Source: a virus
Virus record (IMG/VR): IMGVR_UViG_3300023172_003244
Span: 1 to 42,170 of that record
Strand: one strand, 5' to 3'
Length of the DNA: 42,170 nucleotides
Positions 6,983 through 14,976 of this stretch are shown here, in pieces. The translations under genes were made by a program, and so were the position numbers. Position 1 is the first letter of the stretch, and the number at the start of each line of letters is the position of its first letter. The notes below the pieces were generated by a model. That model worked only from the letters and a program-made list of their open reading frames with translations. It had not been told where the DNA came from and searched no databases.

Positions 6983-8197
6983 ATGCAACAGTTCAATAAC
7001 GCATACGACAAATTAGTAGCAGCTCGTGTAAAAATGTTGTTTAAGCAACCGTTCTTCGGGCAAGTAGCATGTCGTTTAAAACTAGTTAAAGTAGAAGAAG
7101 ATTGGTTGCCTACTGCCGCAGTAGACGGACGCAACTTTTACTATAACGAAGAATTTGTAATGTCACTAGACATAGACGAGACTGTGTTCTTGGTTGCACA
7201 CGAAGTTGGACACTGCATATACGAACACTTCCTACGCAGAGGTGACCGAGAAGGTAAACTATGGAATATGGCAGGCGACTATAAAATTAACGGTATGTTA
7301 GTACGTGAAAAAATCGGTCGTCTTATTACTACAGTTAAACCTCTATACGATGCAAAGTATGACTCAGACGACTGGACTGCTGAAACAATTTACGAAGAAC
7401 TTAAACAGTCTGGTGCAGCACCGCAACAAACATTAGACGTCCATTTAGAGATAGGCGATGAAGATGGTGACCAAGAAGGCAGTTCTCAAAGTGAAGGCAA
7501 AGGTAAGGCTCCTAAAATTTCAAAAGATGATGCTAAAGCTATCGCAGACGAAATGAAGAACGCAATTATACAAGCCGCACAAAGTGCAGGTGCTGGTAAT
7601 ATTCCTGGAGATATTAAGCGTATGATTGGCGAACTAACAGAGCCTAAAATGGACTGGCGTCAGATGATCCGTGTGTCACTTGAAAGTAACTTAACATCAG
7701 ACTTTACATTTATGCGTCCTAATCGCAAAAGTCAGTTTAGTAATGTAGTGCTTCCAGGTATGCTAAAAGATCAGATGATTGATATTGCTATTGCATTAGA
7801 CGTAAGTGGTAGTATTAGTTATGATGATTCCAAAGACTTCTTAAGTGAAGTACAAGGCATTATGGATCAGTTCGAATCATATAAAATTCGTATCTGGTGC
7901 TTTGACACAGAAGTTAGCGGCTACGATGAGTTTACACACGAAGATGGACGTTCAATTACAGAGTTCGAAATGACAGGCGGTGGTGGCACTGACTTTATGC
8001 CTAACTGGACATTTATGGAACAAGAAGGTATCGAACCTGATCAATTTATTATGTTTACAGATGGTGAGCCGTGGGGTAAATGGGGAGATCCAGACTACTG
8101 TGATACATTATTCCTTATTAAAAATGAATACCGAAAGCCTGAAGCACCATTCGGACAGAGCGTATACTACGAATCGCAGGAAAGAAAGGCTGCATAA
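6983..8197 (+). CDS. VWA-domain protein with N-terminal zinc-metallopeptidase-like domain (DUF2201 type)
   Basis: The 404-residue protein joins two domains. The N-terminal part carries HEVGH at residues 73-77, an HExxH zinc-peptidase motif, with H82 and further acidic residues nearby. The C-terminal VWA domain starts at about 265 and has the MIDAS motif DVSGS (273-277) and a later TDGE segment. A low-complexity acidic linker (about 155-185) separates them. I chose the ATG at 6983 for its CCAGGAG ribosome site; an upstream in-frame ATG at 6917 lies before the promoter. It is the expected partner of the MoxR ATPase upstream. The substrate is unknown. Confidence 0.85.
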   Translation: MQQFNNAYDKLVAARVKMLFKQPFFGQVACRLKLVKVEEDWLPTAAVDGRNFYYNEEFVMSLDIDETVFLVAHEVGHCIYEHFLRRGDREGKLWNMAGDYKINGMLVREKIGRLITTVKPLYDAKYDSDDWTAETIYEELKQSGAAPQQTLDVHLEIGDEDGDQEGSSQSEGKGKAPKISKDDAKAIADEMKNAIIQAAQSAGAGNIPGDIKRMIGELTEPKMDWRQMIRVSLESNLTSDFTFMRPNRKSQFSNVVLPGMLKDQMIDIAIALDVSGSISYDDSKDFLSEVQGIMDQFESYKIRIWCFDTEVSGYDEFTHEDGRSITEFEMTGGGGTDFMPNWTFMEQEGIEPDQFIMFTDGEPWGKWGDPDYCDTLFLIKNEYRKPEAPFGQSVYYESQERKAA

Positions 8198-8203
8198 ATA
8201 TCT

Positions 8204-8482
8204 ATGAAAATTGTTAAACAGGGGTTGACACTAAGCGACAATGATCTTCATATTATAGATGTTGCAGTAGTAACTAAAATGATGAAGAATCGCTTAGTAG
8301 TAGAATTCAACGAAGAGCCAGATTTAGACAGTTTAGACTTTAGTGGCTGCACTGGCTTTCATTACATAAAAAGTTTAGGTAAAAAGTTGTATCAATTTTG
8401 GTTTGAAGAAGCAACTGATTTTGATACATTTTATTCAAATCTTATAGCGTATAAAATGTCTATCGACAACAGTGATAAATAA
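8204..8482 (+). CDS. Unidentified 92-residue protein
   Basis: The gene starts six bases after the VWA stop and ends with a late-promoter-like sequence overlapping its stop codon. The product is soluble and mixed alpha/beta in appearance, with no motif I recognise. A CATAAATA octamer overlaps the upstream stop at 8193-8200, only three bases before the ATG, so it is unlikely to drive this gene in full. Confidence 0.62.
   Translation: MKIVKQGLTLSDNDLHIIDVAVVTKMMKNRLVVEFNEEPDLDSLDFSGCTGFHYIKSLGKKLYQFWFEEATDFDTFYSNLIAYKMSIDNSDK
8474..8481 (+). promoter_or_regulatory. Likely late promoter octamer
   Basis: GATAAATA matches seven of eight positions of the late consensus and lies 36 bases before the ATG at 8518, which has an AGGAG ribosome site. 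It overlaps the stop codon of the preceding gene. Confidence 0.5.
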
Positions 8483-8517
8483 GTACGTATATAATTATTA
8501 GTCAATAGGAGTATAAT

Positions 8518-8787
8518 ATGGCTGAAGAAAATCAAAACACAGAAGCACAAGAAACAACAGAAGCACCAGCGGCTGCAGCAGATCAACCTGTTGCACCAAG
8601 TTTAGGTGTAGCTGATTTGCAAAATGCTGCACAAGTTATCGACTTAGCAATGCAACGTGGTGCTTTCCGTGCCGCCGAAGCTGCGCAAGTAGGTGTTGTA
8701 TATAATCGCTTAACAGCGTTTATTACAAGTGTACAAGATCAACAAAAAGATCAAACAGAAGACGCCGCAGCTGAAGAAACAGCATAA
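8518..8787 (+). CDS. Small Ala/Glu-rich protein with an amphipathic core
   Basis: The 89-residue product has low-complexity acidic ends rich in Ala, Glu, Gln and Thr. The ordered core (VADLQNAAQVIDLAMQRGAF, then a helix with RLTAFI) is at about residues 31-68. From memory, very similar cores recur as hypothetical proteins in marine T4-like phages. The strong AGGAG ribosome site and late-type promoter suggest abundant late expression, so it may be a structural or assembly protein. No function is established. Confidence 0.75.
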   Translation: MAEENQNTEAQETTEAPAAAADQPVAPSLGVADLQNAAQVIDLAMQRGAFRAAEAAQVGVVYNRLTAFITSVQDQQKDQTEDAAAEETA

Positions 8788-8798
8788 GGAGGCTTATA

Positions 8799-9452
8799 AT
8801 GGCAAATTTAAAACACATCGGACAAGTAACTAACACAGGTATTAAATGTGTTGTAGTGTTCCGTGAAATCTACGACGAACGTGGCAATGTTCAAGACAAA
8901 GATCATTGTTTAGTAGTAGAAACAGACAGACTACCAGACTATGCACACGACGATGTTGTTCGTGTAGTTGAGTCTGCAGCAGGACAAGAAGCAAGTGAGT
9001 TTTTTGAAATTGCTAACCGTAGTTACTTTAGCGATGGTGCACCAATGTTACAAGAGATGCACAAACGTGGTTGGATTAAAAAATACCCAACTACTAATAT
9101 TACGTTAACACCTAATCGTAGCACAGGTGTATCACTAAGCGAAGTTAACGAAGTAATTCGTAAGCAACGTACAGGCATGAGCGAGCAAGATATTCGTAAT
9201 ACAATGGTAAACGACACAGATCAGCCGCCACGTACACAGACTACATTAGATCCAACGCAAACAATTGATCAGGCAGTAAACACTGGCGAACAAGCATTAG
9301 ACGATTCAGCAATCGCACAAGGATTGTTATCGCAAGCTGAAACATTTTTAGCAGAAGCAGAAAGACTACAAGCTGAAGCATATGAAATGGATCCGTCATT
9401 GAAACCAAAGCGTGGACGTAAGAAAAAAGCTACTGCCAATGCCGATACATAA
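8799..9452 (+). CDS. Unidentified 217-residue protein with a basic tail
   Basis: The first half (about residues 1-115) is globular and mixed alpha/beta. Then follow a polar linker, an acidic Ala/Glu helix (about 172-198) and a Lys/Arg-rich tail (KPKRGRKKK, about 203-211) suited to nucleic acid or membrane contact. The AAGGAGG ribosome site is excellent. It lies 11 bases after the Ala/Glu-rich gene and probably forms an operon with it. I recognise no family; virion or assembly function is possible. Confidence 0.75.
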   Translation: MANLKHIGQVTNTGIKCVVVFREIYDERGNVQDKDHCLVVETDRLPDYAHDDVVRVVESAAGQEASEFFEIANRSYFSDGAPMLQEMHKRGWIKKYPTTNITLTPNRSTGVSLSEVNEVIRKQRTGMSEQDIRNTMVNDTDQPPRTQTTLDPTQTIDQAVNTGEQALDDSAIAQGLLSQAETFLAEAERLQAEAYEMDPSLKPKRGRKKKATANADT

Positions 9453-9771
9453 AAAAGATCGCAGTTTTCAAAATATATTAAGAGACGCTGACATTGACGA
9501 GGTTCCCCTTGAATTTGTTGAGCGTCTCGTTCTTGTACTAGAGAACGGCGATCGAGTAATATTCGAAGGCGAAGATTTACAAGAAGTTGAAGAGCCGAAC
9601 ATTGTATTGTTTATTTTAAGTGCAGTAGAAGACTTGGGCGAAGATTATGGTAGTCCAGTTCGTGATATTGAAATTATGATAGACTATAATAAACTCGAAG
9701 ACCAAATTAGTAAACTAACAACAAATTTATTGGACAAAAAGAAAGATGATCCGAGCGATACTAGCGTGTGA
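9439..9771 (+). CDS. Unidentified acidic 110-residue protein
   Basis: I chose the ATG at 9439, which overlaps the previous gene by 14 bases; an earlier in-frame ATG at 9412 would overlap more. The product is acidic with a core of beta-like segments (LVLVLENGDRVIFEGEDL) and a Lys/Asp-rich end. No family is recognised. It ends 26 bases inside the dihydrofolate reductase gene, so it is probably the first member of that operon or coupled to it. Confidence 0.65.
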   Translation: MPIHKKDRSFQNILRDADIDEVPLEFVERLVLVLENGDRVIFEGEDLQEVEEPNIVLFILSAVEDLGEDYGSPVRDIEIMIDYNKLEDQISKLTTNLLDKKKDDPSDTSV

Positions 9772-10225
9772 TGATGACTGGGGTATAGGTAAAGATAACG
9801 ATTTGCCTTGGCCTCATAATCCTGCAGATTTAAAATGGTTTAAACAAAATACTACAGGCAGTGTAGTAGCAATGGGCAAGTCTACATGGGATAGCTTACC
9901 TAATAAACCACTGCCTAATCGCAATAACATAGTTGTAACCAGCAGTGCTGATGATTATAATGGCGGCGGGTATCATTATGTAAAGTTTGAAACTGCTAAA
10001 ACAGAGCTAGTTAATATGAACAAGCTACAGGACGTTTGGGTAATCGGTGGTGCACAACTTGTTAATGGTCTATTATCAATAATTGATGAAATATGGTTAA
10101 GTCGTATTCCAGGAACATACGACTGTGATACATTTTTGCCACGTGAAATTATCGAAACTTCATATGAACTGTTTAGCAGTGAACGTGAAGGAGACTTATG
10201 GGTCGACAAGTGGAGACAAATATGA
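9746..10225 (+). CDS. folA: Dihydrofolate reductase
   Basis: The 159-residue length is exactly typical for DHFR, which reduces dihydrofolate with NADPH and recycles the folate used by thymidylate synthase. The N-terminal AILACDDDWGIGKDNDLPWP carries the substrate loop, followed by the NADPH-binding GSVVAMGKSTWDSLP and the conserved VIGGAQL near residue 108. It leads an overlapped operon that ends in thyA, the same pairing as T4 frd-td. The next gene starts inside its last codon (ATGA). Confidence 0.93.
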   Translation: MIRAILACDDDWGIGKDNDLPWPHNPADLKWFKQNTTGSVVAMGKSTWDSLPNKPLPNRNNIVVTSSADDYNGGGYHYVKFETAKTELVNMNKLQDVWVIGGAQLVNGLLSIIDEIWLSRIPGTYDCDTFLPREIIETSYELFSSEREGDLWVDKWRQI

Positions 10226-10662
10226 AAATTTTAATATTTGGATTACCTGGTAGTGGTAAAACTACACTAGCAAAACCACTAGCAGAACTATTAAACGGTG
10301 TACATTTAAATGCAGATAACATCAGAGAAAAGTATAACGACTGGGACTTTAGTCCTGTCGGACGACAACGTCAAGCAGAACGTATGCGTCATTTAGCAGA
10401 CGGTGTTGTACTTGCAAATAAAATTGCTGTATCAGATTTTGTATGTCCTACAGATGAAGCACGTAAAATATTTGATGCTGATTTTACAATATGGATGGAT
10501 ACTATTCAAGAAGGACGTTTTGAAGATACAAACAAAATGTTTGTACGTCCGTACGAAGCATATGTCGATTATCATGTTAGCGAATGGTTCGATGATACAC
10601 ACGAAGTATTAATGCCAATAGTAAAAATTTGGATGGAGAGAAATAAAAATGGAACTGTTTGA
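10222..10662 (+). CDS. APS-kinase-like P-loop kinase
   Basis: I chose the ATG at 10222, which overlaps the DHFR stop by four bases. The 146-residue protein has a P-loop GLPGSGKT at residues 7-14, then LNADNIR, and a late WMDTI...RFEDTNKMF segment. This arrangement matches adenylylsulfate (APS) kinase, which phosphorylates APS to PAPS. It is shorter than bacterial CysC (about 200 residues), so another small-molecule kinase cannot be excluded. A PAPS-type sulfotransferase-like gene lies at 16410-17033, which makes sulfate activation an attractive reading. Confidence 0.78.
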   Translation: MKILIFGLPGSGKTTLAKPLAELLNGVHLNADNIREKYNDWDFSPVGRQRQAERMRHLADGVVLANKIAVSDFVCPTDEARKIFDADFTIWMDTIQEGRFEDTNKMFVRPYEAYVDYHVSEWFDDTHEVLMPIVKIWMERNKNGTV

Positions 10663-11065
10663 TCCACAAAAACCAACTGTACAATTATTAGGACGCTGGC
10701 AACCGTGGCATGACGGTCATACTGAATTAGTTAAACGTGCACTAGAAATCACTGGACAAGTTTGTATTATGGTACGTGATGTAGGCGGTATTATAGGAGA
10801 AGATGCAGGTGCCGGACGTACTGCAGTACAAGACGATAACCCGTTTACATTTAATCAAGTTAGAAAAAACATTATTTACGCATTATATGATGAAAATATC
10901 GCACACAATAAACATTACATTATCATGAAAGTTCCTAACATTGTAGATATTAGTTACGGACGTGGAGTAGGTTATACATTTACAGAACACGACTTAGGTG
11001 AAAAAATTCATGAAATTAGTGCTACAAAAATAAGAGCACAAATGAGAGAAGAGGGTACACTTTGA
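10649..11065 (+). CDS. HxGH-family nucleotidyltransferase
   Basis: The 138-residue protein has the two signatures of the cytidylyltransferase/NMN-adenylyltransferase superfamily: GRWQPWHDGH at residues 15-24 and ISATKIR at 123-129. These enzymes join a nucleotide to a phosphorylated small molecule. The substrate cannot be told from the motif. It overlaps the P-loop kinase by 14 bases and thyA by four. Candidate roles are activation of a sugar or alcohol phosphate, NAD salvage, or, less likely, a reduced sulfurylase partner for the APS-kinase-like protein. Confidence 0.8.
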   Translation: MELFDPQKPTVQLLGRWQPWHDGHTELVKRALEITGQVCIMVRDVGGIIGEDAGAGRTAVQDDNPFTFNQVRKNIIYALYDENIAHNKHYIIMKVPNIVDISYGRGVGYTFTEHDLGEKIHEISATKIRAQMREEGTL

Positions 11066-11928
11066 AGCAGTATTTAGATGCGTTACAACATATATTCAAT
11101 AATGGAGAAGAAGTTACTGATCGTACCGGAGTAGGTACAAAGAGCGTGTTTGGATACCAAATGCGCTTTAATTTACAAGACGGATTTCCTGCGGTTACTA
11201 CAAAACGTCTTGCATGGAAGAGTGTAGTAGGAGAACTGTTATGGTTCTTAGAAGGCAGTACAGATGAGCGTAGACTAGCTGAACTTACATACGGAGAGTC
11301 ACGCAGCGAACTAGTAGACAAAGCAACTATTTGGACTGCTAATGCCGACAAGCAAGGTGTAGACTTAGGTTATATTAATACTACACTAACAAAACACTTA
11401 GGTCCTGTTTACGGTGCACAATGGCGTAACTTTAATGGAGAGCATCCAAAGTGTGATCAAATCACTAATATTATTAGTGAAATTAAAAATAATCCAGACA
11501 GTAGACGCATTATATTAAGTGCATGGAATCCATTACAAATTGAACAAATGGCACTTCCTCCCTGCCATACTATGGCACAGTTTAGAGTAATGAATGGTAA
11601 ACTAAATTGTCAACTGTATCAACGTAGTGCCGATATGTTTTTAGGTGTTCCATTTAACATTGCAAGTTATAGTCTACTGACACATATGCTAGCACACATC
11701 TGTGATCTGGAAGTTGGCGAGTTTGTTTGGACTGGAGGCGACTGTCACATTTATATGAATCACTTAGAACAAGTACAAGAGCAACTAACAAGAGATGAAC
11801 GTAAACTTCCTTACTTGTTCATGCCTCCTTTCTGCGATTTAGAAACATTACTAAACACAAGAACCTCAGATTATAAACTAATAGGCTACGATCCAATGCC
11901 AAGTATTAAAGCGCCAATGGCGGTATAA
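11062..11928 (+). CDS. thyA: Thymidylate synthase (ThyA type)
   Basis: The 288-residue protein methylates dUMP to dTMP. The catalytic Cys is C168 in LPPCHTMAQF; SRRIILSAWNP (147-157) holds the paired arginines; N199 in VPFNIASY is the residue that selects uracil over cytosine bases. That favours a true dUMP enzyme and not a dCMP hydroxymethylase. The start is a TTG at 11062 overlapping the previous stop (TTGA), with GAGAAGAGGG as ribosome site; no ATG fits. The gene closes the nucleotide operon. Confidence 0.93.
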   Translation: MKQYLDALQHIFNNGEEVTDRTGVGTKSVFGYQMRFNLQDGFPAVTTKRLAWKSVVGELLWFLEGSTDERRLAELTYGESRSELVDKATIWTANADKQGVDLGYINTTLTKHLGPVYGAQWRNFNGEHPKCDQITNIISEIKNNPDSRRIILSAWNPLQIEQMALPPCHTMAQFRVMNGKLNCQLYQRSADMFLGVPFNIASYSLLTHMLAHICDLEVGEFVWTGGDCHIYMNHLEQVQEQLTRDERKLPYLFMPPFCDLETLLNTRTSDYKLIGYDPMPSIKAPMAV

Positions 11929-11934
11929 TAAATA
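11927..11934 (+). promoter_or_regulatory. Late promoter predicting a leaderless transcript
   Basis: AATAAATA is followed by exactly five bases and then the ATG at 11940. In T4 the octamer spans -13 to -6, which puts +1 on the A of this ATG. No ribosome site is visible before the ATG. It overlaps the end of thyA. Confidence 0.55.
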
Positions 11935-11939
11935 AATTT

Positions 11940-12500
11940 ATGAAGTATTTTACAAAACTACATTACCCAGAATACGATTTAGAAAATGCTTTAAACAATT
12001 TAATAAAAAATAATTTAATAAATTGGCATCATGGACAAATCTGTATTAATGGAGTAAAAGAAGATCCTAGCAATCAAGCAATTGGTTGCGGTAGTTTATA
12101 TTGGGATTGGGATAATTCATATTATGATGAAAACAATAAACTTGTAGTGCCAAAACGTACCACAATGTATACAGAAAAAGATTTTACTGTTTTTAATCCT
12201 ACCTTCAATGGAACAGAATTCGAAGAGATGTATAATATGCTTGTACAACATCATGCTGTAGGAAGAATACGTTTAATGAAATCAAAACTAAAAACTTGTC
12301 TAACATGGCATACAGATGATAGTACAAGAATACATTATCCTATTAAGACACATGAAGGATGTCGTATGGTAATCGACGATGAAGTAATGCATTTACCAGC
12401 AAATACTTGGTGGCATACAAATACAAAAAAACCTCACACTGCATTTAATGGTAGTACTGATGATCGTATACATCTTGTTGTTTGTTTATTGGACAAATAA
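11940..12500 (+). CDS. Aspartyl/asparaginyl beta-hydroxylase-like Fe(II)/2OG dioxygenase
   Basis: The 186-residue protein has a TWHTDD motif (H124, D126), RIHYPI (130-135), a later histidine at about H166 in KKPHTAFN, and DRIHLVV with R176. These match the Fe(II) ligands and 2-oxoglutarate arginine of the PF05118-type cupin fold. The substrate could be a side chain of a protein or peptide, or a small molecule. It opens a three-gene plus-strand operon behind a late promoter and probably starts the modification island. Two bases separate it from the SDR gene. Confidence 0.82.
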   Translation: MKYFTKLHYPEYDLENALNNLIKNNLINWHHGQICINGVKEDPSNQAIGCGSLYWDWDNSYYDENNKLVVPKRTTMYTEKDFTVFNPTFNGTEFEEMYNMLVQHHAVGRIRLMKSKLKTCLTWHTDDSTRIHYPIKTHEGCRMVIDDEVMHLPANTWWHTNTKKPHTAFNGSTDDRIHLVVCLLDK

Positions 12501-12501
12501 A

Positions 12502-13059
12502 ATGTATAATATTGCAATAACAGGACATACTAGTGGACTAGGATTAGTTTTATATCAGCATTTTCCACAAGCAATTGGATTTTCTAGAAAAAACGGATAT
12601 AACTTATTAGAAACTGCTAACATTAAAAGTATGATTAATGCTGCACAAGATTGTGACATTTTTATAAACAACGCATTTCCTGCAATTGCAGCGGATAGTG
12701 CCGAAGGTATGAATACACAATTAGATATATTATATAAAATTTACCAACGTTGGGAACATCAACAAAACAAATTAATTATTAACTTAGGATCAAATACAAG
12801 TGATGGTATCAAAAAACATTTCTGGCCATATGCTGCGGCTAAAGCAGCTACTGATAAAGCATGTGAACAGTTAAGCTATTTGAAAAACGGACCATCTGTG
12901 TGTAATTTAAGATTCGGTTATATTGATTTACCACATATAAATGAAATGGTACCAAACGAAAAAAAAGTGTCGATTAAAAATGCAATTTCAGCAGTAGACT
13001 ATATTATAAGAACATTTGAGACAGGAAATACAATTAGAGAGCTTACTATAATTCCATGA
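12502..13059 (+). CDS. SDR-family oxidoreductase
   Basis: The 185-residue protein starts with ITGHTSGLG (residues 5-13), a variant of the TGxxxGxG dinucleotide site, followed by INNAF and an active-site YAAAK motif preceded by a Ser-containing strand. This is a short Rossmann-fold SDR, below the usual 250 residues, so part of the substrate lid is missing. It likely interconverts a carbonyl and an alcohol on an island intermediate. I chose the ATG at 12502. A related protein lies at 24798-25358. It overlaps the next gene by four bases. Confidence 0.82.
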   Translation: MYNIAITGHTSGLGLVLYQHFPQAIGFSRKNGYNLLETANIKSMINAAQDCDIFINNAFPAIAADSAEGMNTQLDILYKIYQRWEHQQNKLIINLGSNTSDGIKKHFWPYAAAKAATDKACEQLSYLKNGPSVCNLRFGYIDLPHINEMVPNEKKVSIKNAISAVDYIIRTFETGNTIRELTIIP

Positions 13060-13715
13060 TAGAAATTGATTTACCTGACAATATATTAGAAAAATTATTG
13101 CACTTATCGAAACACGGAAATGCAAGTGAAATGCATGAACTAAGCATTATTGAAGAACAGGATCAAATCGAAGCTATTGTGTCTGAGTTTATCGATACAA
13201 CTTATTACCACTACGGTAACTTGTTTTCACATATTAATCCGTTTACAACGCACGCCGATATTTCTGATTTAAAACAAACTATAATGCTAATGCCGATAAG
13301 TGCAGATCCATCTCAGCATTTTGTAGTATTCGATCAAAAAATAAACAATTTGTCACCGGTTAGTTGGATATGGAATTTGTTCGACGACAAAACTGACCAA
13401 GAATTAGCAGATATGTATTATCTAAGTGCATTAAAATCTAGACCATGTGAATATCCGAATATATCTGGATTAACTAATAGTTCGATTGATCCAGAACTAA
13501 TGAAACATTTACCGTTTTCTGAAGAGTTTTACTACGGTCTATCAGGAAAAGCGTGGCCATATAAACCAGGAAAAGCACTTATATTTTCTGCAGTACATCC
13601 TCATGCAACAGGGTTAATGCAGAGCCCTAAAATTGGGTGTACAGTACAATTTAAAGCACCTTACGAAAAAGTTATACTTGGTCTGAATTCATCAATACAA
13701 CACATCCAATTTTAA
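13056..13715 (+). CDS. 2OG/Fe(II) dioxygenase-like protein, paralogue A
   Basis: The 219-residue protein has H66-A-D68 (NPFTTHADI) as likely metal ligands and H183 in VHPHATG as the third. K192 in SPKIGC is a candidate 2OG-binding residue where arginine is more common. A 25-residue block near the C terminus (PGKAL.F...H...KIGC) aligns without gaps to the gene on the opposite strand at 13672-14340, so the two are paralogues. The genes converge and overlap by 44 bases. The substrate is unknown. Confidence 0.75.
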   Translation: MIEIDLPDNILEKLLHLSKHGNASEMHELSIIEEQDQIEAIVSEFIDTTYYHYGNLFSHINPFTTHADISDLKQTIMLMPISADPSQHFVVFDQKINNLSPVSWIWNLFDDKTDQELADMYYLSALKSRPCEYPNISGLTNSSIDPELMKHLPFSEEFYYGLSGKAWPYKPGKALIFSAVHPHATGLMQSPKIGCTVQFKAPYEKVILGLNSSIQHIQF

Positions 13716-14340
13716 ACTCAGACTGTTGTGCAGTTCCGTGTATCTGACTTGATTTAAATACTAATGCCTTACCCGGATTCCAGTGCCAAGCAATACCAGT
13801 TAGTCCATAATAAAAATTTTGATTTCCGTATGGCAATAACTTTTGTATGCTGTCAGGTAAAGGTTGATCAGTAATTGCACTTACACCTGGTGTGTCTGCC
13901 GGACGCACATCTATTAATACTTCACTGGGTAAATGATCGTTGTCAGCATCACTGGTACTTTGATCATAATAACCTGCTGGTTTATGTTTTTCGTGTTCTA
14001 TACTGCTAAGTCTCCAACTCATACCATGTGATGTAAACTGCTGATCAAATACTAAAAGACGTTGTTCTTGTTCGGTAGTTTTATACAAAGGTACACACAA
14101 ATTATAAACAGCATTCTTTTTATATCTGTCTACATGCAATGGTATTGGTTGTGTATGAGCATAGATATATGCGGTTTCCATTATATCTGTGTTTAGATAG
14201 TCGCCAAACGCACGTTCTCGCAAATCAGCATCTACATTCATATAAAACGGATCCGGATTCGCATTTATATCTACATGTTGTTTAACATAGTCTAAAAGTA
14301 ATTCTATTGTACTTTCTTTAATATCAATTTCATGCGGCAT
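13672..14340 (-). CDS. 2OG/Fe(II) dioxygenase-like protein, paralogue B
   Basis: The 222-residue protein carries PIPLHVD (H69, D71), a later H201 in QIHGT and K210 in FKIGC. It shares the PGKAL.F block with the convergent neighbour. I chose the ATG at 14340, which overlaps the preceding gene by 11 bases; an upstream in-frame TTG at 14364 is possible. It is the second gene of a two-gene minus operon of dioxygenases. Likely hydroxylation or a related oxidation; the substrate is unknown. Confidence 0.77.
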   Translation of the reverse strand: MPHEIDIKESTIELLLDYVKQHVDINANPDPFYMNVDADLRERAFGDYLNTDIMETAYIYAHTQPIPLHVDRYKKNAVYNLCVPLYKTTEQEQRLLVFDQQFTSHGMSWRLSSIEHEKHKPAGYYDQSTSDADNDHLPSEVLIDVRPADTPGVSAITDQPLPDSIQKLLPYGNQNFYYGLTGIAWHWNPGKALVFKSSQIHGTAQQSEFKIGCVVLMNSDQV

Positions 14341-14944
14341 GTTCGATATCCAATGTACCGTCAAGACTGAACATCAAAGCAATACGAGGCTTGTCGCTCA
14401 TGTTTATCACAGCATGTGGATATCCGATATTTAAGAAATATGCATTGCCATCTTCTAAGTTGTATGCTTCTAATTTACCATCACGTTTAAAAAGATTAAC
14501 TACGTTATTTCCGCCGTAAATTGGACAAATGCAACGTACTGCATAACTAACATCATAGTCTACATGAAATGGAATCATCTTACCTGGTGCTAATTTTGTA
14601 ATACGTACACGACTAGCAGGAGATTTACACTGCTCTACAATACTTTGAATGTAACTTCCAGTATAATCTTCTGTAGGAACATTATACAAATGTTCCTCTC
14701 GACGTCTCAGACGTTCTTTAATACTCTCTGTATAAGGAAGTATTTCACTTGGCTCTGTTAAATTAATTTGTTCAAAGTTGTCATATACATCTTTTACAAG
14801 TTCCATATGGTTATCACAAAGCATTGGATTTGCACTACGTACATCTGTAAACTTTTCTGCTAATCTATCACTTTCAAATCTGAGTTTATCTAACTCGATA
14901 TTGAGATTTAAGTTTTCTATTGTAGGTAAGTCTTGCTTTTTCAT
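14330..14944 (-). CDS. Aspartyl beta-hydroxylase-like Fe(II)/2OG dioxygenase
   Basis: The 204-residue protein shows the full motif set: KMIPFHVDYD (H127, D129), then YPHAVIN (H177) and KPRIAL (R187). These are the two-His-one-Asp Fe(II) site and the 2OG arginine of the PF05118-like fold. The first 90 residues are helical and charged. The ATG at 14944 has GGAG six bases upstream; the in-frame TTG at 14956 is less likely. A late-promoter octamer lies 24 bases upstream. Confidence 0.82.
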   Translation of the reverse strand: MKKQDLPTIENLNLNIELDKLRFESDRLAEKFTDVRSANPMLCDNHMELVKDVYDNFEQINLTEPSEILPYTESIKERLRRREEHLYNVPTEDYTGSYIQSIVEQCKSPASRVRITKLAPGKMIPFHVDYDVSYAVRCICPIYGGNNVVNLFKRDGKLEAYNLEDGNAYFLNIGYPHAVINMSDKPRIALMFSLDGTLDIEHAA

Positions 14945-14968
14945 GATATTCTCCAATATACTATAATA

Positions 14969-14976
14969 TATTTATT
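14969..14976 (-). promoter_or_regulatory. Late promoter octamer for the dioxygenase pair
   Basis: On the minus strand AATAAATA lies 24 bases before the ATG at 14944 with GGAG between. It overlaps the stop codon of the upstream radical SAM gene. Confidence 0.5.

Noticed and set aside
8193-8200. CATAAATA three bases before the ATG at 8204 as a promoter
   Set aside because: Predicted +1 would fall inside the start codon region, and the octamer contains the VWA stop codon; spacing does not match the five-base pattern.
8225-8256. TTGACA followed by TATTAT inside the gene at 8204
   Set aside because: Spacing is 20 bases and it lies within a coding region; no gene start needs it.
11062-11928. ThyA as a dUMP/dCMP hydroxymethyltransferase making modified DNA
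   Set aside because: N199 and the rest of the site look like an ordinary dUMP methylating enzyme, and no partner genes for base hypermodification were recognised.
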